Part shown: one piece after another, positions 17,409 to 26,261 of the stretch
Numbering within the stretch: the stretch's first letter is position 1
How the letters are laid out: each line of letters begins with the position of its first letter
From: Simiduia curdlanivorans
GTDB lineage: Bacteria; Pseudomonadota; Gammaproteobacteria; Pseudomonadales; Cellvibrionaceae
Assembly: GCF_030409605.1 (NCBI RefSeq)
Contig: NZ_JAUFQG010000006.1
Location: 186,001 to 250,000 of the forward strand
Reading direction: 5' to 3'
Length of the DNA: 64,000 bases
Notes under the pieces: generated by a model
The model's input: the letters and a program-made list of their open reading frames with translations, nothing else
Told to the model about the DNA's origin: nothing
Database searches by the model: none
Made by a program: the position numbers and the translations under genes

Positions 17409-18575
17409 ATGCAAGATACGAGCGCCACCCAAACAAACACCGAAACCGCTGTAGAGGCCACCACAACGCTTACCGAGCAGCTGAACCAGCTAGACTCTTG
17501 GCTGCCCGAGTCACTGCAAGCCGCTTGGCTCGTTCTGGTTAACTACCCTTTAGTGGCAGCCCTCGTTATTGCCTTAGCCTTTTATATTTTAGCGATTACC
17601 TTGCGCAGCTTAATCGTCCGAGCACTCGGTAAGTTGACCGGCTTTACTACAACGACGCTCGACGACGACATTTTAAATCTGCTACGCAAACCTGTTTTCA
17701 TTACGGTGCTCTATTTCGGCCTTGCACTGGCCGTCGCTGTCGCACAATTGCCAGCGGGTGGCGAAAGCCTCATTAAAATTCTCGTATCCATTATTGTCGC
17801 CAGCTGGATGAGCGCCATGATTCGCGCGTCTTCCTTAGTTTTAGATACACTCAGCACGACCAGCCGCTTTAAATTAATTGATACACGCACCGTGCCTTTG
17901 TTCGATCTCACCACCAAACTGCTGATCATAATGATTGGCAGCTATTGCTTGCTGATGATTTGGGGCATCAACCCCATAGGCTGGTTAGCCTCCGCAGGCA
18001 TTGCCGGGCTAGCCATTGGCTTTGCCGCGAAAGATACCTTGGCTAACTTATTTTCCGGCTTTTTTATTGTCGCCGACGCGCCCTATAAAATTGGCGATTA
18101 TATTAATTTAGACTCCGGCGAACGCGGCAAAGTATGCGCCATTGGTTTGCGCAGCACTCGCCTACTCACCCGTGACGACGTGGAAATTACCATCCCGAAT
18201 GGGGTCATCGCCAACGCCAAAATCATCAACGAAAGTGGCGGGCCACAGAATATTCGCATTCGCATCGTCGTCGGTGTTGCTTACGGCTCCGATGTGGATT
18301 TGGTGTCGGAGCTGTTGATGAAAGCGGGTACTGAACATAGCGAAATTTGCCCAGACCCAGCACCCAGAGTCAGATTGCGCGGCTTTGGCGCTTCAAGCTT
18401 AGATTTCAATCTCATGTGCTGGATTAGCAAACCGGAAGACCGGGGCCGAATTGCCCACGAATTGCACATGACCATTTATAAAATGTTCAACAGCCACGGC
18501 GTTGAAATACCCTACGCAAAACAGGATGTGTATATAAAACAATGGCCGGATGCGGGAAAGCCCAGTCTAAACTAG
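17409..18575 (+). CDS. MscS-family mechanosensitive channel
   Basis: A 388-residue inner-membrane protein. Four or five membrane segments fill residues 45-215, and the pore-lining helix has the glycine/alanine pattern of MscS (A-S-A-G-I-A-G-L-A-I-G-F-A-A-K-D-T-L-A-N). The S-G-F-F-I-V motif and the beta domain (I-G-D-Y-I-N, then T-R-D-D-V-E-I-T-I-P-N-G) follow, then the C-terminal cytosolic vestibule. Such channels open at high membrane tension and release solutes on osmotic downshock. The first 35 residues are Thr/Glu rich and polar. The gene appears monocistronic and converges on the TssB-TssC-like gene. Confidence 0.93.
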   Translation: MQDTSATQTNTETAVEATTTLTEQLNQLDSWLPESLQAAWLVLVNYPLVAALVIALAFYILAITLRSLIVRALGKLTGFTTTTLDDDILNLLRKPVFITVLYFGLALAVAVAQLPAGGESLIKILVSIIVASWMSAMIRASSLVLDTLSTTSRFKLIDTRTVPLFDLTTKLLIIMIGSYCLLMIWGINPIGWLASAGIAGLAIGFAAKDTLANLFSGFFIVADAPYKIGDYINLDSGERGKVCAIGLRSTRLLTRDDVEITIPNGVIANAKIINESGGPQNIRIRIVVGVAYGSDVDLVSELLMKAGTEHSEICPDPAPRVRLRGFGASSLDFNLMCWISKPEDRGRIAHELHMTIYKMFNSHGVEIPYAKQDVYIKQWPDAGKPSLN

Positions 18576-18625
18576 GCTAAGCCGTATCAACTCGGGCCAG
18601 CGCTAAGACCACTAGCCCGCGATAA

Positions 18626-20134
18626 TTAAGCGGAAATGACATCCAATACCGAAACCTCGGTATCGGCCATGGAAACTAAACGCGGCACCAACACAGCGGC
18701 CTGATTCTTAACCGAACGCAGCGGGCAAAGGCCTGCAGCCAGCAACGCCGCCGCGGTTTTATCGGTCATGTATATTTCAGCACAGGCCTTCGCTTGGCTG
18801 TCGCCATCGCTATCGGTGTAAATAGATTGCGGTAGATCCTCTACCTGCTGGCATACGCCGGAGGCGAGATCCCAAAAATTTTGTTCGAAAGTTTTAGCCA
18901 CTAAATAACTGGCCAAATAAGCCCCCTGCGCCCACAAATAGTATTTATGCTCGCCCGCTTCGCCCAATTCCTCAAAGGCGAAACTGTCGATGGGTTTCGT
19001 CTTGGTGCCATAGGGCAGCCGCAATAGAAACCGCGGTGCGGCTACCAGTAAACATTCAGCCTGCGGCTCTTCGCGCAGTATTTGCCAGAGTTCTTGGAAC
19101 TCAGTATCAACCTGGTAAGACCAATCATCGGTGTCTGGCGTTTCTGCCAAGCTCAAACAGCCAGCTATTTTTTCACTGCCGCTGATCAACGCTATTGCAT
19201 CTGAACTGGTGGCAATTGCCGATAATCCAGCGGCAATGGGAATATCTTCAGCTTTATCCGTTAATGTTACATCGCTCACAAGCACGGAGAAGCCAACACT
19301 GCCTGGGACTTGATATTGACTAACAATCCGTTGATACAGCTTGGCGTCGGTAATCTCCAAACATTGGCTAAAATCACTGCGTAATTCCGCCGCGGTCACA
19401 TCTAGAATAAAGAGTTTTAAATTGCGCCCTGTCTCGATGTTGCGACACAGCCAATAAAGGCTGCGCCAGTTTGCCTCTAGCTGTTGAAATGCACCGGTAT
19501 GCATAAGGGTGCGCAAAGCTTCCGCCGTAGCCAGATCAACGCTGCGCATCAACTCTTCGGCACGCGGGTCGGCCTTAGGCTGAACGAAGGGCGCCACAAT
19601 ACTGTTTATTAGCGCATCCACTGTCTGAGCTTTGGCATCGCTCGTTTGACTAGACAAGACAGACTCAAACAGGCCTGCCGGTATTGTCACGCCCGCCGGT
19701 GCCGGCGTCGCGACTGGGCCTAGGCCTTGGGCCAGCATATCTTTGGCGGCGGCGTCAAACGTCGCTGGCATCGACAATCGCCGCTTAAGGTCGCGCAAAC
19801 GCTCGAATAAGGGCAGCTGTTTGTAAAGTAGGTCTGGGTGTAAGTCATCCAGTTCATCAAAAGCAATGGGGGCTGCGCAACTTGGCAGATGTAACTCTAC
19901 GGCAAGACGGGAAAATACGTCGTCAAAATTATCGCGATTAATTTCAAGGATTTTTCGATTTTGTAGGCTCTGAGTATCAACCACTGAGCGGCTCGCTCTA
20001 CCACTAAAATCACCGACAAAAAGAATGTGCATGGGCTGACCACTATCTTCTTGCTGGAAGTGTGTGTCATCCGACCTTGACGCTGTTCCAGCGCCAAATA
20101 CTGCGCCACCTGTAGATATGCTCGCGCGCGACAT
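18626..20134 (-). CDS. Orphan TssB-TssC-like sheath fusion protein
   Basis: A 502-residue protein joining two type VI secretion sheath subunits. Residues 35-120 look like TssB (H-I-L-F-V-G-D-F-S-G-R, then I-N-R-D-N-F-D-D-V-F and F-D-E-L-D-D-L-H-P-D). Residues 190-502 look like TssC (L-E-A-N-W-R-S-L-Y-W-L-C-R-N-I-E-T-G at about 219-236). An Ala/Pro-containing linker lies between. In standard systems the two subunits are separate proteins of about 170 and 490 residues, so the TssC part is shortened. No other type VI gene is in the window. The ATG has GAGG at good spacing. It may be an orphan accessory or a relic. Function unproven. Confidence 0.75.
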   Translation of the reverse strand: MSRASISTGGAVFGAGTASRSDDTHFQQEDSGQPMHILFVGDFSGRASRSVVDTQSLQNRKILEINRDNFDDVFSRLAVELHLPSCAAPIAFDELDDLHPDLLYKQLPLFERLRDLKRRLSMPATFDAAAKDMLAQGLGPVATPAPAGVTIPAGLFESVLSSQTSDAKAQTVDALINSIVAPFVQPKADPRAEELMRSVDLATAEALRTLMHTGAFQQLEANWRSLYWLCRNIETGRNLKLFILDVTAAELRSDFSQCLEITDAKLYQRIVSQYQVPGSVGFSVLVSDVTLTDKAEDIPIAAGLSAIATSSDAIALISGSEKIAGCLSLAETPDTDDWSYQVDTEFQELWQILREEPQAECLLVAAPRFLLRLPYGTKTKPIDSFAFEELGEAGEHKYYLWAQGAYLASYLVAKTFEQNFWDLASGVCQQVEDLPQSIYTDSDGDSQAKACAEIYMTDKTAAALLAAGLCPLRSVKNQAAVLVPRLVSMADTEVSVLDVISA

Positions 20135-20358
20135 AAAGATCCCTCTACTCTGTAAATAAAATAAGTAAAGCGCGAGTCTAAACCGCAGCTTAGCTGAAAA
20201 AAATAAAAATCTTGTAAGCCGTCAATGACAAGGCTAAAAGGCAGCTATTCAGAGCGAAGTCGAAGCATTGCCGGCCTTGCGACCGGGCAAAGTGGTACCA
20301 ACGAACTCATTAGGGCATCAGCAATAGAAGTGTAAACAAATAGCAGCAAAGGCTACAG

Positions 20359-21708
20359 CTAGTGCTTTCTCGCCGCCGCAACAACCTTGGCGATATTAGC
20401 ATCCGTTGGATAGTCGCCATTGGTCCAGCCGAGGCGCACGAACACCAAATTATCCGACGGCATGATCATGACAATTTGCGAGCGATTGCCCATGGCAGCG
20501 TAGGCATCTTCTGGCACATTGGGCCAACGTAGCGACGCATCACCGGCATTTAGCCAAAACTGAAAGCCATAAGCCTTTTCATTTTCCGAGCCATTGGGGC
20601 TAGACGCCATATCGACAAACTCTTTGCTGAGCAAGCGCTGGCCATTTATCTCACCTCGGTTAAGCATAAGCAAACCGATACGCGCCCAATCCCGGGCACT
20701 GGCGTAAAAATAGGAACTGCCTACCAGCGTGCCGCCGGCATCGCTTTCAAACAGTGCATGGGTTAAACCTAAGGGGCGATATAAATGTTCATCCAAAAAG
20801 CTCACATTGGTCTGTAAAGTTGCACCACTGCGCTGCTGCACCAATGCAGATAAAATATTCGCGCTTCCCGATGAATAATTAAAGTGCGAACCCGGTTGAT
20901 AAAGCGCAGGGCTTTGTAACGCAAAGCTGGCGCTATTGGGCTCGGTAAATAACATACTGGTGACATCTTTGCCGGGCGCGTAGATTTCATCAAAATCCAA
21001 ACCATCGGTCATGGTCAGCAAATGTTGCACGCTAATTTTTTTGCGCTGATCATTGCGCCACTCACTAAAAAGATCCGTTTCTTCCAGCCCTAAACGCTCC
21101 TCATAAATGAGCCGGCCGATGGCAATGGCAGTGACACTTTTACCCATAGACCAACCTAGCAATTGCGACGCGGGGCCTATGCCTGGCGCATAACTTTCAG
21201 CGACAATGTGGTCACCCTGCACCAACAATAGGGCCCTAGATTCCAAACCTACGGCATTATCATCGATCAACATTTGATCTAAAACCGCTTGTAAGTCTGG
21301 CTCAATGGTATTCACCTCAGAACCTAGCGGCCAAGCACCGGCGGCTGGCGCCAACTCGGGAACCACCACACTGTCACGGGCGTTGACGCCAGTAAAATCA
21401 ATGGCACAACCGAGACCTGGGTGGAAACTTGCCCTAGCTTGGAAACCATAAAAAGACGTAGTAACTGACTGTGTTTGATCATCGAAGTCCACATTCAGTT
21501 CAGCCAATAGGGGCGAGTAGCTGGTTAAATCAACTTTTGCTTGTTGCTCCGTTAGGCCACTTACATACTTCGAGGAGCAGGCAAGTTTAGCACCCATACC
21601 CGTGGCAACCTTCGGCGCCGCTATAATATAGCTGGGGCCAAGCCAAAAAATGCCGGTTAACAAAAGTACAACCACAAGAGCCGACAACGCTAGAGCAACT
21701 TTTTTCAT
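20359..21708 (-). CDS. Beta-lactamase-fold serine hydrolase (class C-like)
   Basis: An exported protein of about 449 residues with the serine hydrolase fold of class C beta-lactamases, EstB esterases and 6-aminohexanoate-dimer hydrolases. The catalytic S-x-x-K is S-M-G-K in L-L-G-W-S-M-G-K-S-V-T. The second motif is Y-S-S-G in F-N-Y-S-S-G-S-A. The third motif (usually K-T-G or H-x-G) is not obvious. The start is taken at ATG 21708 because GAGGTG precedes it and a signal-like hydrophobic helix follows at once; it may remain as a membrane anchor. It lies downstream of hutH in the same direction but beyond the hut terminator, so it is probably not part of that operon. Confidence 0.85.
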   Translation of the reverse strand: MKKVALALSALVVVLLLTGIFWLGPSYIIAAPKVATGMGAKLACSSKYVSGLTEQQAKVDLTSYSPLLAELNVDFDDQTQSVTTSFYGFQARASFHPGLGCAIDFTGVNARDSVVVPELAPAAGAWPLGSEVNTIEPDLQAVLDQMLIDDNAVGLESRALLLVQGDHIVAESYAPGIGPASQLLGWSMGKSVTAIAIGRLIYEERLGLEETDLFSEWRNDQRKKISVQHLLTMTDGLDFDEIYAPGKDVTSMLFTEPNSASFALQSPALYQPGSHFNYSSGSANILSALVQQRSGATLQTNVSFLDEHLYRPLGLTHALFESDAGGTLVGSSYFYASARDWARIGLLMLNRGEINGQRLLSKEFVDMASSPNGSENEKAYGFQFWLNAGDASLRWPNVPEDAYAAMGNRSQIVMIMPSDNLVFVRLGWTNGDYPTDANIAKVVAAARKH

Positions 21709-21796
21709 TATGCACCTCGAATCCTTGCGTCGAAGGCTAACAGCCATGCGTTAGCAAGACAATCTAAAAACGAAAATTCGAACGCGCTGTAGCCAT

Positions 21797-21823
21797 AAAA
21801 AAAACCCGCACTTGGCGGGTTTT
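21797..21823 (-). terminator. Rho-independent terminator of the hut operon
   Basis: AAAACCCGC at 21801-21809 pairs with GCGGGTTTT at 21815-21823. Read leftward, the hairpin is followed by eight T residues. It sits 23 bases past the hutH stop codon. Confidence 0.88.
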
Positions 21824-21845
21824 GAGGCTATCAAGTCATTGAATT

Positions 21846-23381
21846 TTATAATCGAATGGTTTTATCCACCAAGGTTTTCAACACACCCAAGCCGATGAGC
21901 TCGGCGGCCCTCTCGATATCTGGAGCAAAAAAACGATCTTTGTCGTAAAAAGGTACATGGGCACGCAATTCGGCCCGAGCCTGCTCTAGTGGACCGGACG
22001 TGGTTAAGCCGTCGAGAAAGTCGAGACCCTGACAAACCGCCAACCACTCCACCGCCAATATACCCACGGTATTTTCGCTCATATCTTTCAAGCGCCGAGC
22101 GGCAAAAGTCGCCATAGAGACGTGATCTTCTTGATTGGCAGAGGTGGGTAGCGAATCCACACTGGCTGGGTGGGCCAAAGATTTATTCTCGCTCGCGAGC
22201 GCTGCCGATGTTACCTGTGCAATCATAAAGCCCGAATTGACACCGCCATTATTCACTAAAAATGGTGGCAAACCAGATAACTTACTATCAATTAATAACG
22301 CCATGCGCCGCTCAGATAGAGAGCCTATTTCCGCGATGGCTAAGGCCAGATTATCAGCGGCCATGGCGATGGGTTCGGCATGAAAATTACCACCGGAAAT
22401 AATATCGCTCTTGGCAATATCCTGTTCCACAAATACTAACGGATTATCCGATACCGCATTCGCTTCGGTAACAATTATATCGCGCGCATTGCGCATTTGC
22501 TGTAAGCAAGCTCCCATTACCTGGGGCTGACAACGCAGCGAATAGGGATCTTGAACTTTCTCGCAGTCGATGTGGCTGTGTTCAATTTGCGAGTGATCCA
22601 GTAAAGAGCGATAGGCCAATGCCATATCAATTTGCGATTGATGACCGCGCGCCAGGTGGATGCGCTCATCAAAGGGTTTACGCGAACCCTTAGCCGCCTC
22701 AACGCATAGCGCGCCAATAACCGTGGCCGAGGCCAATAGATTCTCGGAATAAAACAACCCTTCAAGCGCCAAAGCGGTGGAAGCCTGGGTGCCGTTCAAT
22801 AGTGCTAAGCCTTCCTTGGGGGCTAAGACTAGGGGTTTTAGGCCGGCGATCCGCAGCGCCGTTTTCGCGGATACTTTTTCTTTTTTGTAGAAAGCTTCGC
22901 CCTCACCCAGTAGCACACAACTCATGTGCGCCAAAGGCGCCAGATCGCCAGAGGCACCGACTGAGCCCTTGAGCGGAATACAGGGGTATATCTCATGGTT
23001 GAGCAAGGTTATTAGAGCCTGAATAACCTCGAGGCGAATACCGGAAAAGCCGCGAGCTAAGGCGTTAATTTTTAACACCATGAGTAACCGCACCGTGGCA
23101 TTTTTCATGGTTTTTCCAATGCCGGCGGCGTGACTCAACACGATGGAGCGCTGCAGCTCCTCCAGCTCTTCGGGCTTAATACGGGTATTGGCGAGTAAGC
23201 CAAAGCCAGTGTTTATACCGTATACCACGCGGTTGTCATCAATCACTTTTTTTACCACCGCGGCCGAAGCATTTATGCCGGCCTCACAATCGGGATGCAA
23301 GGAAAATTGATGGGGATGCGCGTGCAGCTTAAACAAATCGTTATAGGTTAGTTGGCCGGGGTTTATTTCAAAATGGTCCAT
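21846..23381 (-). CDS. hutH: Histidine ammonia-lyase
   Basis: A 511-residue cytosolic enzyme that removes ammonia from L-histidine to give urocanate, the first step of the Hut pathway. The self-forming MIO cofactor triad Ala-Ser-Gly is at residues 143-145 in G-S-V-G-A-S-G-D-L-A-P-L. The catalytic tyrosine region Y-G-I-N-T-G-F-G is at 54-61. Length is typical. It is the last gene of hutC-hutU-hutH, 58 bases after hutU, and ends at a strong terminator. Expression is expected to be induced by urocanate through HutC. Confidence 0.97.
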   Translation of the reverse strand: MDHFEINPGQLTYNDLFKLHAHPHQFSLHPDCEAGINASAAVVKKVIDDNRVVYGINTGFGLLANTRIKPEELEELQRSIVLSHAAGIGKTMKNATVRLLMVLKINALARGFSGIRLEVIQALITLLNHEIYPCIPLKGSVGASGDLAPLAHMSCVLLGEGEAFYKKEKVSAKTALRIAGLKPLVLAPKEGLALLNGTQASTALALEGLFYSENLLASATVIGALCVEAAKGSRKPFDERIHLARGHQSQIDMALAYRSLLDHSQIEHSHIDCEKVQDPYSLRCQPQVMGACLQQMRNARDIIVTEANAVSDNPLVFVEQDIAKSDIISGGNFHAEPIAMAADNLALAIAEIGSLSERRMALLIDSKLSGLPPFLVNNGGVNSGFMIAQVTSAALASENKSLAHPASVDSLPTSANQEDHVSMATFAARRLKDMSENTVGILAVEWLAVCQGLDFLDGLTTSGPLEQARAELRAHVPFYDKDRFFAPDIERAAELIGLGVLKTLVDKTIRL

Positions 23382-23439
23382 ATTGAAATCTCAAATGTAA
23401 TAAATAAAAAGTCGTCGGTTTTCAGCGTTTACGTAGCCA

Positions 23440-25116
23440 TTATTTCAACATAGGCAAATCTAAGCCCTGCTCTTGCGCGCACTTGATGGCGATATCGTAT
23501 CCGGCATCGGCATGGCGCATCACACCAGTACCCGGGTCATTGCGCAGCACGCGCCCTACGCGCTCGTGCGCAGCCTGGCTACCATCGCAAACAATCACCA
23601 CACCGGAGTGCTGGCTGAAACCCATACCCACACCGCCACCGTGATGCAAACTTACCCAGGTGGCACCACCGGCTGTGTTCAACAAGGCGTTGAGCAAAGG
23701 CCAGTCGGACACGGCATCGCTGCCATCTTGCATCGCTTCCGTTTCACGATTAGGCGACGCCACCGACCCGCTATCCAAATGGTCGCGACCGATAACAACC
23801 GGCGCCTTTAGTTCCCCACTGGCAACCATGGCGTTGAAGGCTTGGCCCAAGCGCGCCCGATCCTTTAGACCGACCCAACAAATTCGCGCCGGCAATCCTT
23901 GAAACTGAATGCGTTCGCGCGCCATATCCAACCAATTGTGTAAATGCTTATCATCGGGAATAAGTTCTTTAACTTTTTGATCGGTCTTATAAATATCTTC
24001 CGGGTCACCGGATAACGCCACCCAACGGAATGGCCCTATGCCTTCGCAAAACAAGGGGCGAATATAGGCCGGCACAAATCCGGGGAAATCGAAGGCATTG
24101 GCAACGCCCTCTTCCAACGCCATCTGGCGAATGTTGTTGCCGTAATCTAAGGTGGCGGCGCCCGCGGCTTGTAAATCCAACATGGCTTGAACTTGGATCG
24201 CCATGGATTGCTTAGCCGCTTTTACCACGGCGGCCTCATCTTTCGCGCGCTCAATTTGCGCCTGCTCGAGGGTCCAGCCCTTCGGTAAATAACCATTGAG
24301 CGGGTCGTGCGCCGAGGTTTGATCGGTCACCACATCAGGGGTAATACCGCGCTTGGCAAGCTCCGGGAAAACGTCGGCCGCATTGCCCAAAAGCCCGACC
24401 GAAATGGCTTGGTTTTCAGCCTTTGCCGCCGCCAACAGTTCGAGCGCTTGATCGAGCGTGGTTGCCTTTTTATCCACATATCCGGTCTTTAAGCGAAAAT
24501 CGATACGCGACTCATCTACCTCCACCGCGAGCATAGAAAAACCGGCCATAGTTGCCGCCAATGGTTGTGCTCCACCCATACCACCCAAGCCGCCGGTCAA
24601 AACCCAACGGCCTTTAGCGCTGCCCGCGAAATGTTTTTTCGCCACGCTCACAAAGGTTTCATAGGTGCCCTGCACTATCCCTTGCGAGCCAATGTAGATC
24701 CAGGAACCGGCCGTCATCTGGCCGTACATCATCAAACCCTTTTTATCGAGTTCATTGAAATGCTCCCAATTCGCCCAGTGCGGAACTAAGTTGGAATTTG
24801 CTAATAAAACCCGCGGCGCATTTTCGTGGGTTTTGAAAACACCGACGGGTTTACCGCTTTGAATGAGTAAGGTTTCGTCGGCCTCTAAGCGCGTCAGTGT
24901 TTCGACGATACGGTCGTAACACTCCCAATTGCGTGCGGCCCGACCAATGCCACCGTACACCACCAAGGCCTGAGGATGCTCGGCAACCTCGGGATCGAGA
25001 TTATTCATTAACATGCGCAAGGGCGCTTCGGTAAGCCAACTTTTTGCCGTTAATTGGGTGCCACGCGCGGCGCGAATGACCCGGCTGTTATCAATTCGAG
25101 GGTTGTGCTCTGCCAT
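23440..25116 (-). CDS. hutU: Urocanate hydratase
   Basis: A 558-residue NAD-dependent urocanase converting urocanate to imidazolonepropionate. The NAD-binding segment G-G-L-G-G-M-G-G-A-Q-P lies near residues 175-185. The active-site cysteine segment (F-S-Q-H-S-G-V-V-I-V-C-D-G) is near the C-terminus. The start at ATG 25116 has AGGAG eight bases upstream; a TTG six codons earlier overlaps that ribosome site and is rejected. It lies 60 bases after hutC and 58 before hutH, all one direction, so the three genes form an operon. Confidence 0.97.
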   Translation of the reverse strand: MAEHNPRIDNSRVIRAARGTQLTAKSWLTEAPLRMLMNNLDPEVAEHPQALVVYGGIGRAARNWECYDRIVETLTRLEADETLLIQSGKPVGVFKTHENAPRVLLANSNLVPHWANWEHFNELDKKGLMMYGQMTAGSWIYIGSQGIVQGTYETFVSVAKKHFAGSAKGRWVLTGGLGGMGGAQPLAATMAGFSMLAVEVDESRIDFRLKTGYVDKKATTLDQALELLAAAKAENQAISVGLLGNAADVFPELAKRGITPDVVTDQTSAHDPLNGYLPKGWTLEQAQIERAKDEAAVVKAAKQSMAIQVQAMLDLQAAGAATLDYGNNIRQMALEEGVANAFDFPGFVPAYIRPLFCEGIGPFRWVALSGDPEDIYKTDQKVKELIPDDKHLHNWLDMARERIQFQGLPARICWVGLKDRARLGQAFNAMVASGELKAPVVIGRDHLDSGSVASPNRETEAMQDGSDAVSDWPLLNALLNTAGGATWVSLHHGGGVGMGFSQHSGVVIVCDGSQAAHERVGRVLRNDPGTGVMRHADAGYDIAIKCAQEQGLDLPMLK

Positions 25117-25176
25117 GGTAAGGCTCCTTTGCAATAAGAGGCGTGAAGCGCACTCGTGATGGCTTCACGTTTGACA

Positions 25177-25884
25177 TTAATAATTAATATGACCACCTAA
25201 ACGGAAGCGACTGCCCGGGTGATACAAGTGGGTATAACTCACCACACCGGCACTGGAAAACGTGCGCCGGCTAACTTTCAAACAAGGTTCGGTTTCGGCT
25301 AGGTGTAAAATTTCCCGTAAAAAATCCGATGCCGGAACTGCTTCAATTAAGTGGTCGGCCTCGGTCAGTGGTGCCATTTTGTTGAGAAAGCGGCTGGGGG
25401 TTAAATCATCAACCCCAAATGGCTGATCTAAATAGCCAGCGGCAAAGCTTGGGTTAACCCAGCGCTCTTCGAGCTGTAATGGCAAGTCGTTTTCAAAGTG
25501 AAGTAGGCGGGAAAAATACACCTGTGTATCAACCACAACTCCCAGCTGCCGAGCTTGCTTCTGGTTCGCGAACACAGCGTTTAAAGCTAACACCTGGGCA
25601 CGATAAACATGGCCGCGCTGGTGAATCTCATCGGCGATGTTGCGAATTTCCACCAAATTACTGTTCGGGCGCTCATCGGCCACGAAGGTGCCCAAGCCTT
25701 GGGAGCGGACTAACACTCCATCCTCAGAGAGCTCATCCAAAGCGCGACGGGCCGTCATTCGGCTGACCGAGAATTCGCCGGCCAGCTCGTTCTCCGAGGC
25801 CACCCGATCACCGGCACACAGCTCACCGGCGTCAATGCGACGCAGCAAGGCCTGTTTAATCGTCAAATAACGGGGCTGATTCAT
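25177..25884 (-). CDS. hutC: Histidine-utilisation repressor HutC (GntR, UTRA)
   Basis: A 235-residue regulator. Residues 1-70 form a GntR winged helix (A-S-E-N-E-L-A-G-E-F-S-V-S-R-M-T-A-R-R-A-L). Residues 85-230 form a UTRA ligand domain that in HutC binds urocanate, with the family end H-P-G-S-R-F-R-L-G-G. The frame stays open for 70 more codons upstream, but that stretch crosses the operator and has a cysteine-rich, unlikely composition, so ATG 25884 is chosen. It heads the operon and probably represses its own transcription. Confidence 0.93.
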   Translation of the reverse strand: MNQPRYLTIKQALLRRIDAGELCAGDRVASENELAGEFSVSRMTARRALDELSEDGVLVRSQGLGTFVADERPNSNLVEIRNIADEIHQRGHVYRAQVLALNAVFANQKQARQLGVVVDTQVYFSRLLHFENDLPLQLEERWVNPSFAAGYLDQPFGVDDLTPSRFLNKMAPLTEADHLIEAVPASDFLREILHLAETEPCLKVSRRTFSSAGVVSYTHLYHPGSRFRLGGHINY

Positions 25885-25908
25885 AGTGGCACATACTAAA
25901 CCGACGCA

Positions 25909-25929
25909 CTTGTATATACAAGTATATAC
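25909..25929 (-). promoter_or_regulatory. HutC operator, two sites one helical turn apart
   Basis: CTTGTATATACAAG at 25909-25922 is a perfect palindrome. A second GTATATAC core at 25922-25929 starts exactly 10 bases after the first core (25912-25919). GntR/HutC repressors bind TGTA-N2-TACA-type palindromes, so this is a strong candidate hutCUH operator. It covers the proposed -10 box. Confidence 0.75.
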
Positions 25930-25943
25930 AAGGCAGGTAGCAA
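25915..25943 (-). promoter_or_regulatory. Candidate sigma-70 promoter of hutCUH
   Basis: Reading leftward, TTGCTA (25943-25938) and TGTATA (25920-25915) are separated by 17 bases. Both match the consensus in four or more positions. The -10 lies within the operator, which would explain repression. Confidence 0.45.
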
Positions 25944-25984
25944 CTAAACCATCAGACTGAGCGGACATTGCTCCTACAAAGAAT

Positions 25985-25996
25985 AATGTATACAAT
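25985..25996. promoter_or_regulatory. Candidate FCD-GntR operator upstream of the M24-OCD-POT genes
   Basis: AATGTATACAAT differs by one base from the perfect palindrome ATTGTATACAAT before the hydroxyproline genes (34185-34196). TTGTATACAA-type sites are typical for FCD/VanR-type GntR regulators. It lies 266 bases before the peptidase start, in the region shared with hutC. The rest of 25930-26261 holds no gene I can support. Confidence 0.5.
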
Positions 25997-26261
25997 ATAC
26001 CCAAATAACAAACGCGGAGTTTCCACTTCGCCATCAAACAGCAGCCCAAAGCGTCAAAGGGCCCTATAGAAAGACATGCCGGTGCAGATACCAAAGGTCA
26101 ATTTGAGCGAGATAACGCGATGGCTATCAACAACCTAACTGCCAGGTTCGTCCGGTACGAGCCCCCACTACCGCGCTCGCCGCAGCTGCTGCCGGCCATA
26201 TTAAAGACACCCACTTATTCAACCACCCTCCAAGATCTACATAAGCAGGTTTGATTTTTTG

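Noticed and set aside
18626..20134. Evidence of a full type VI secretion cluster
   Set aside because: No TssA, TssE, TssF, TssK, TssM, Hcp, VgrG or ClpV-like gene occurs in the window, so only an orphan fusion is claimed.
20220..20270. A second copy of the MITE end (CTATTCAGAG)
   Set aside because: Only about ten bases match and there is no partner end or duplication.
25885..26094. 70-codon N-terminal extension of HutC
   Set aside because: It runs through the operator and promoter and has no similarity to GntR proteins; ATG 25884 fits the family.
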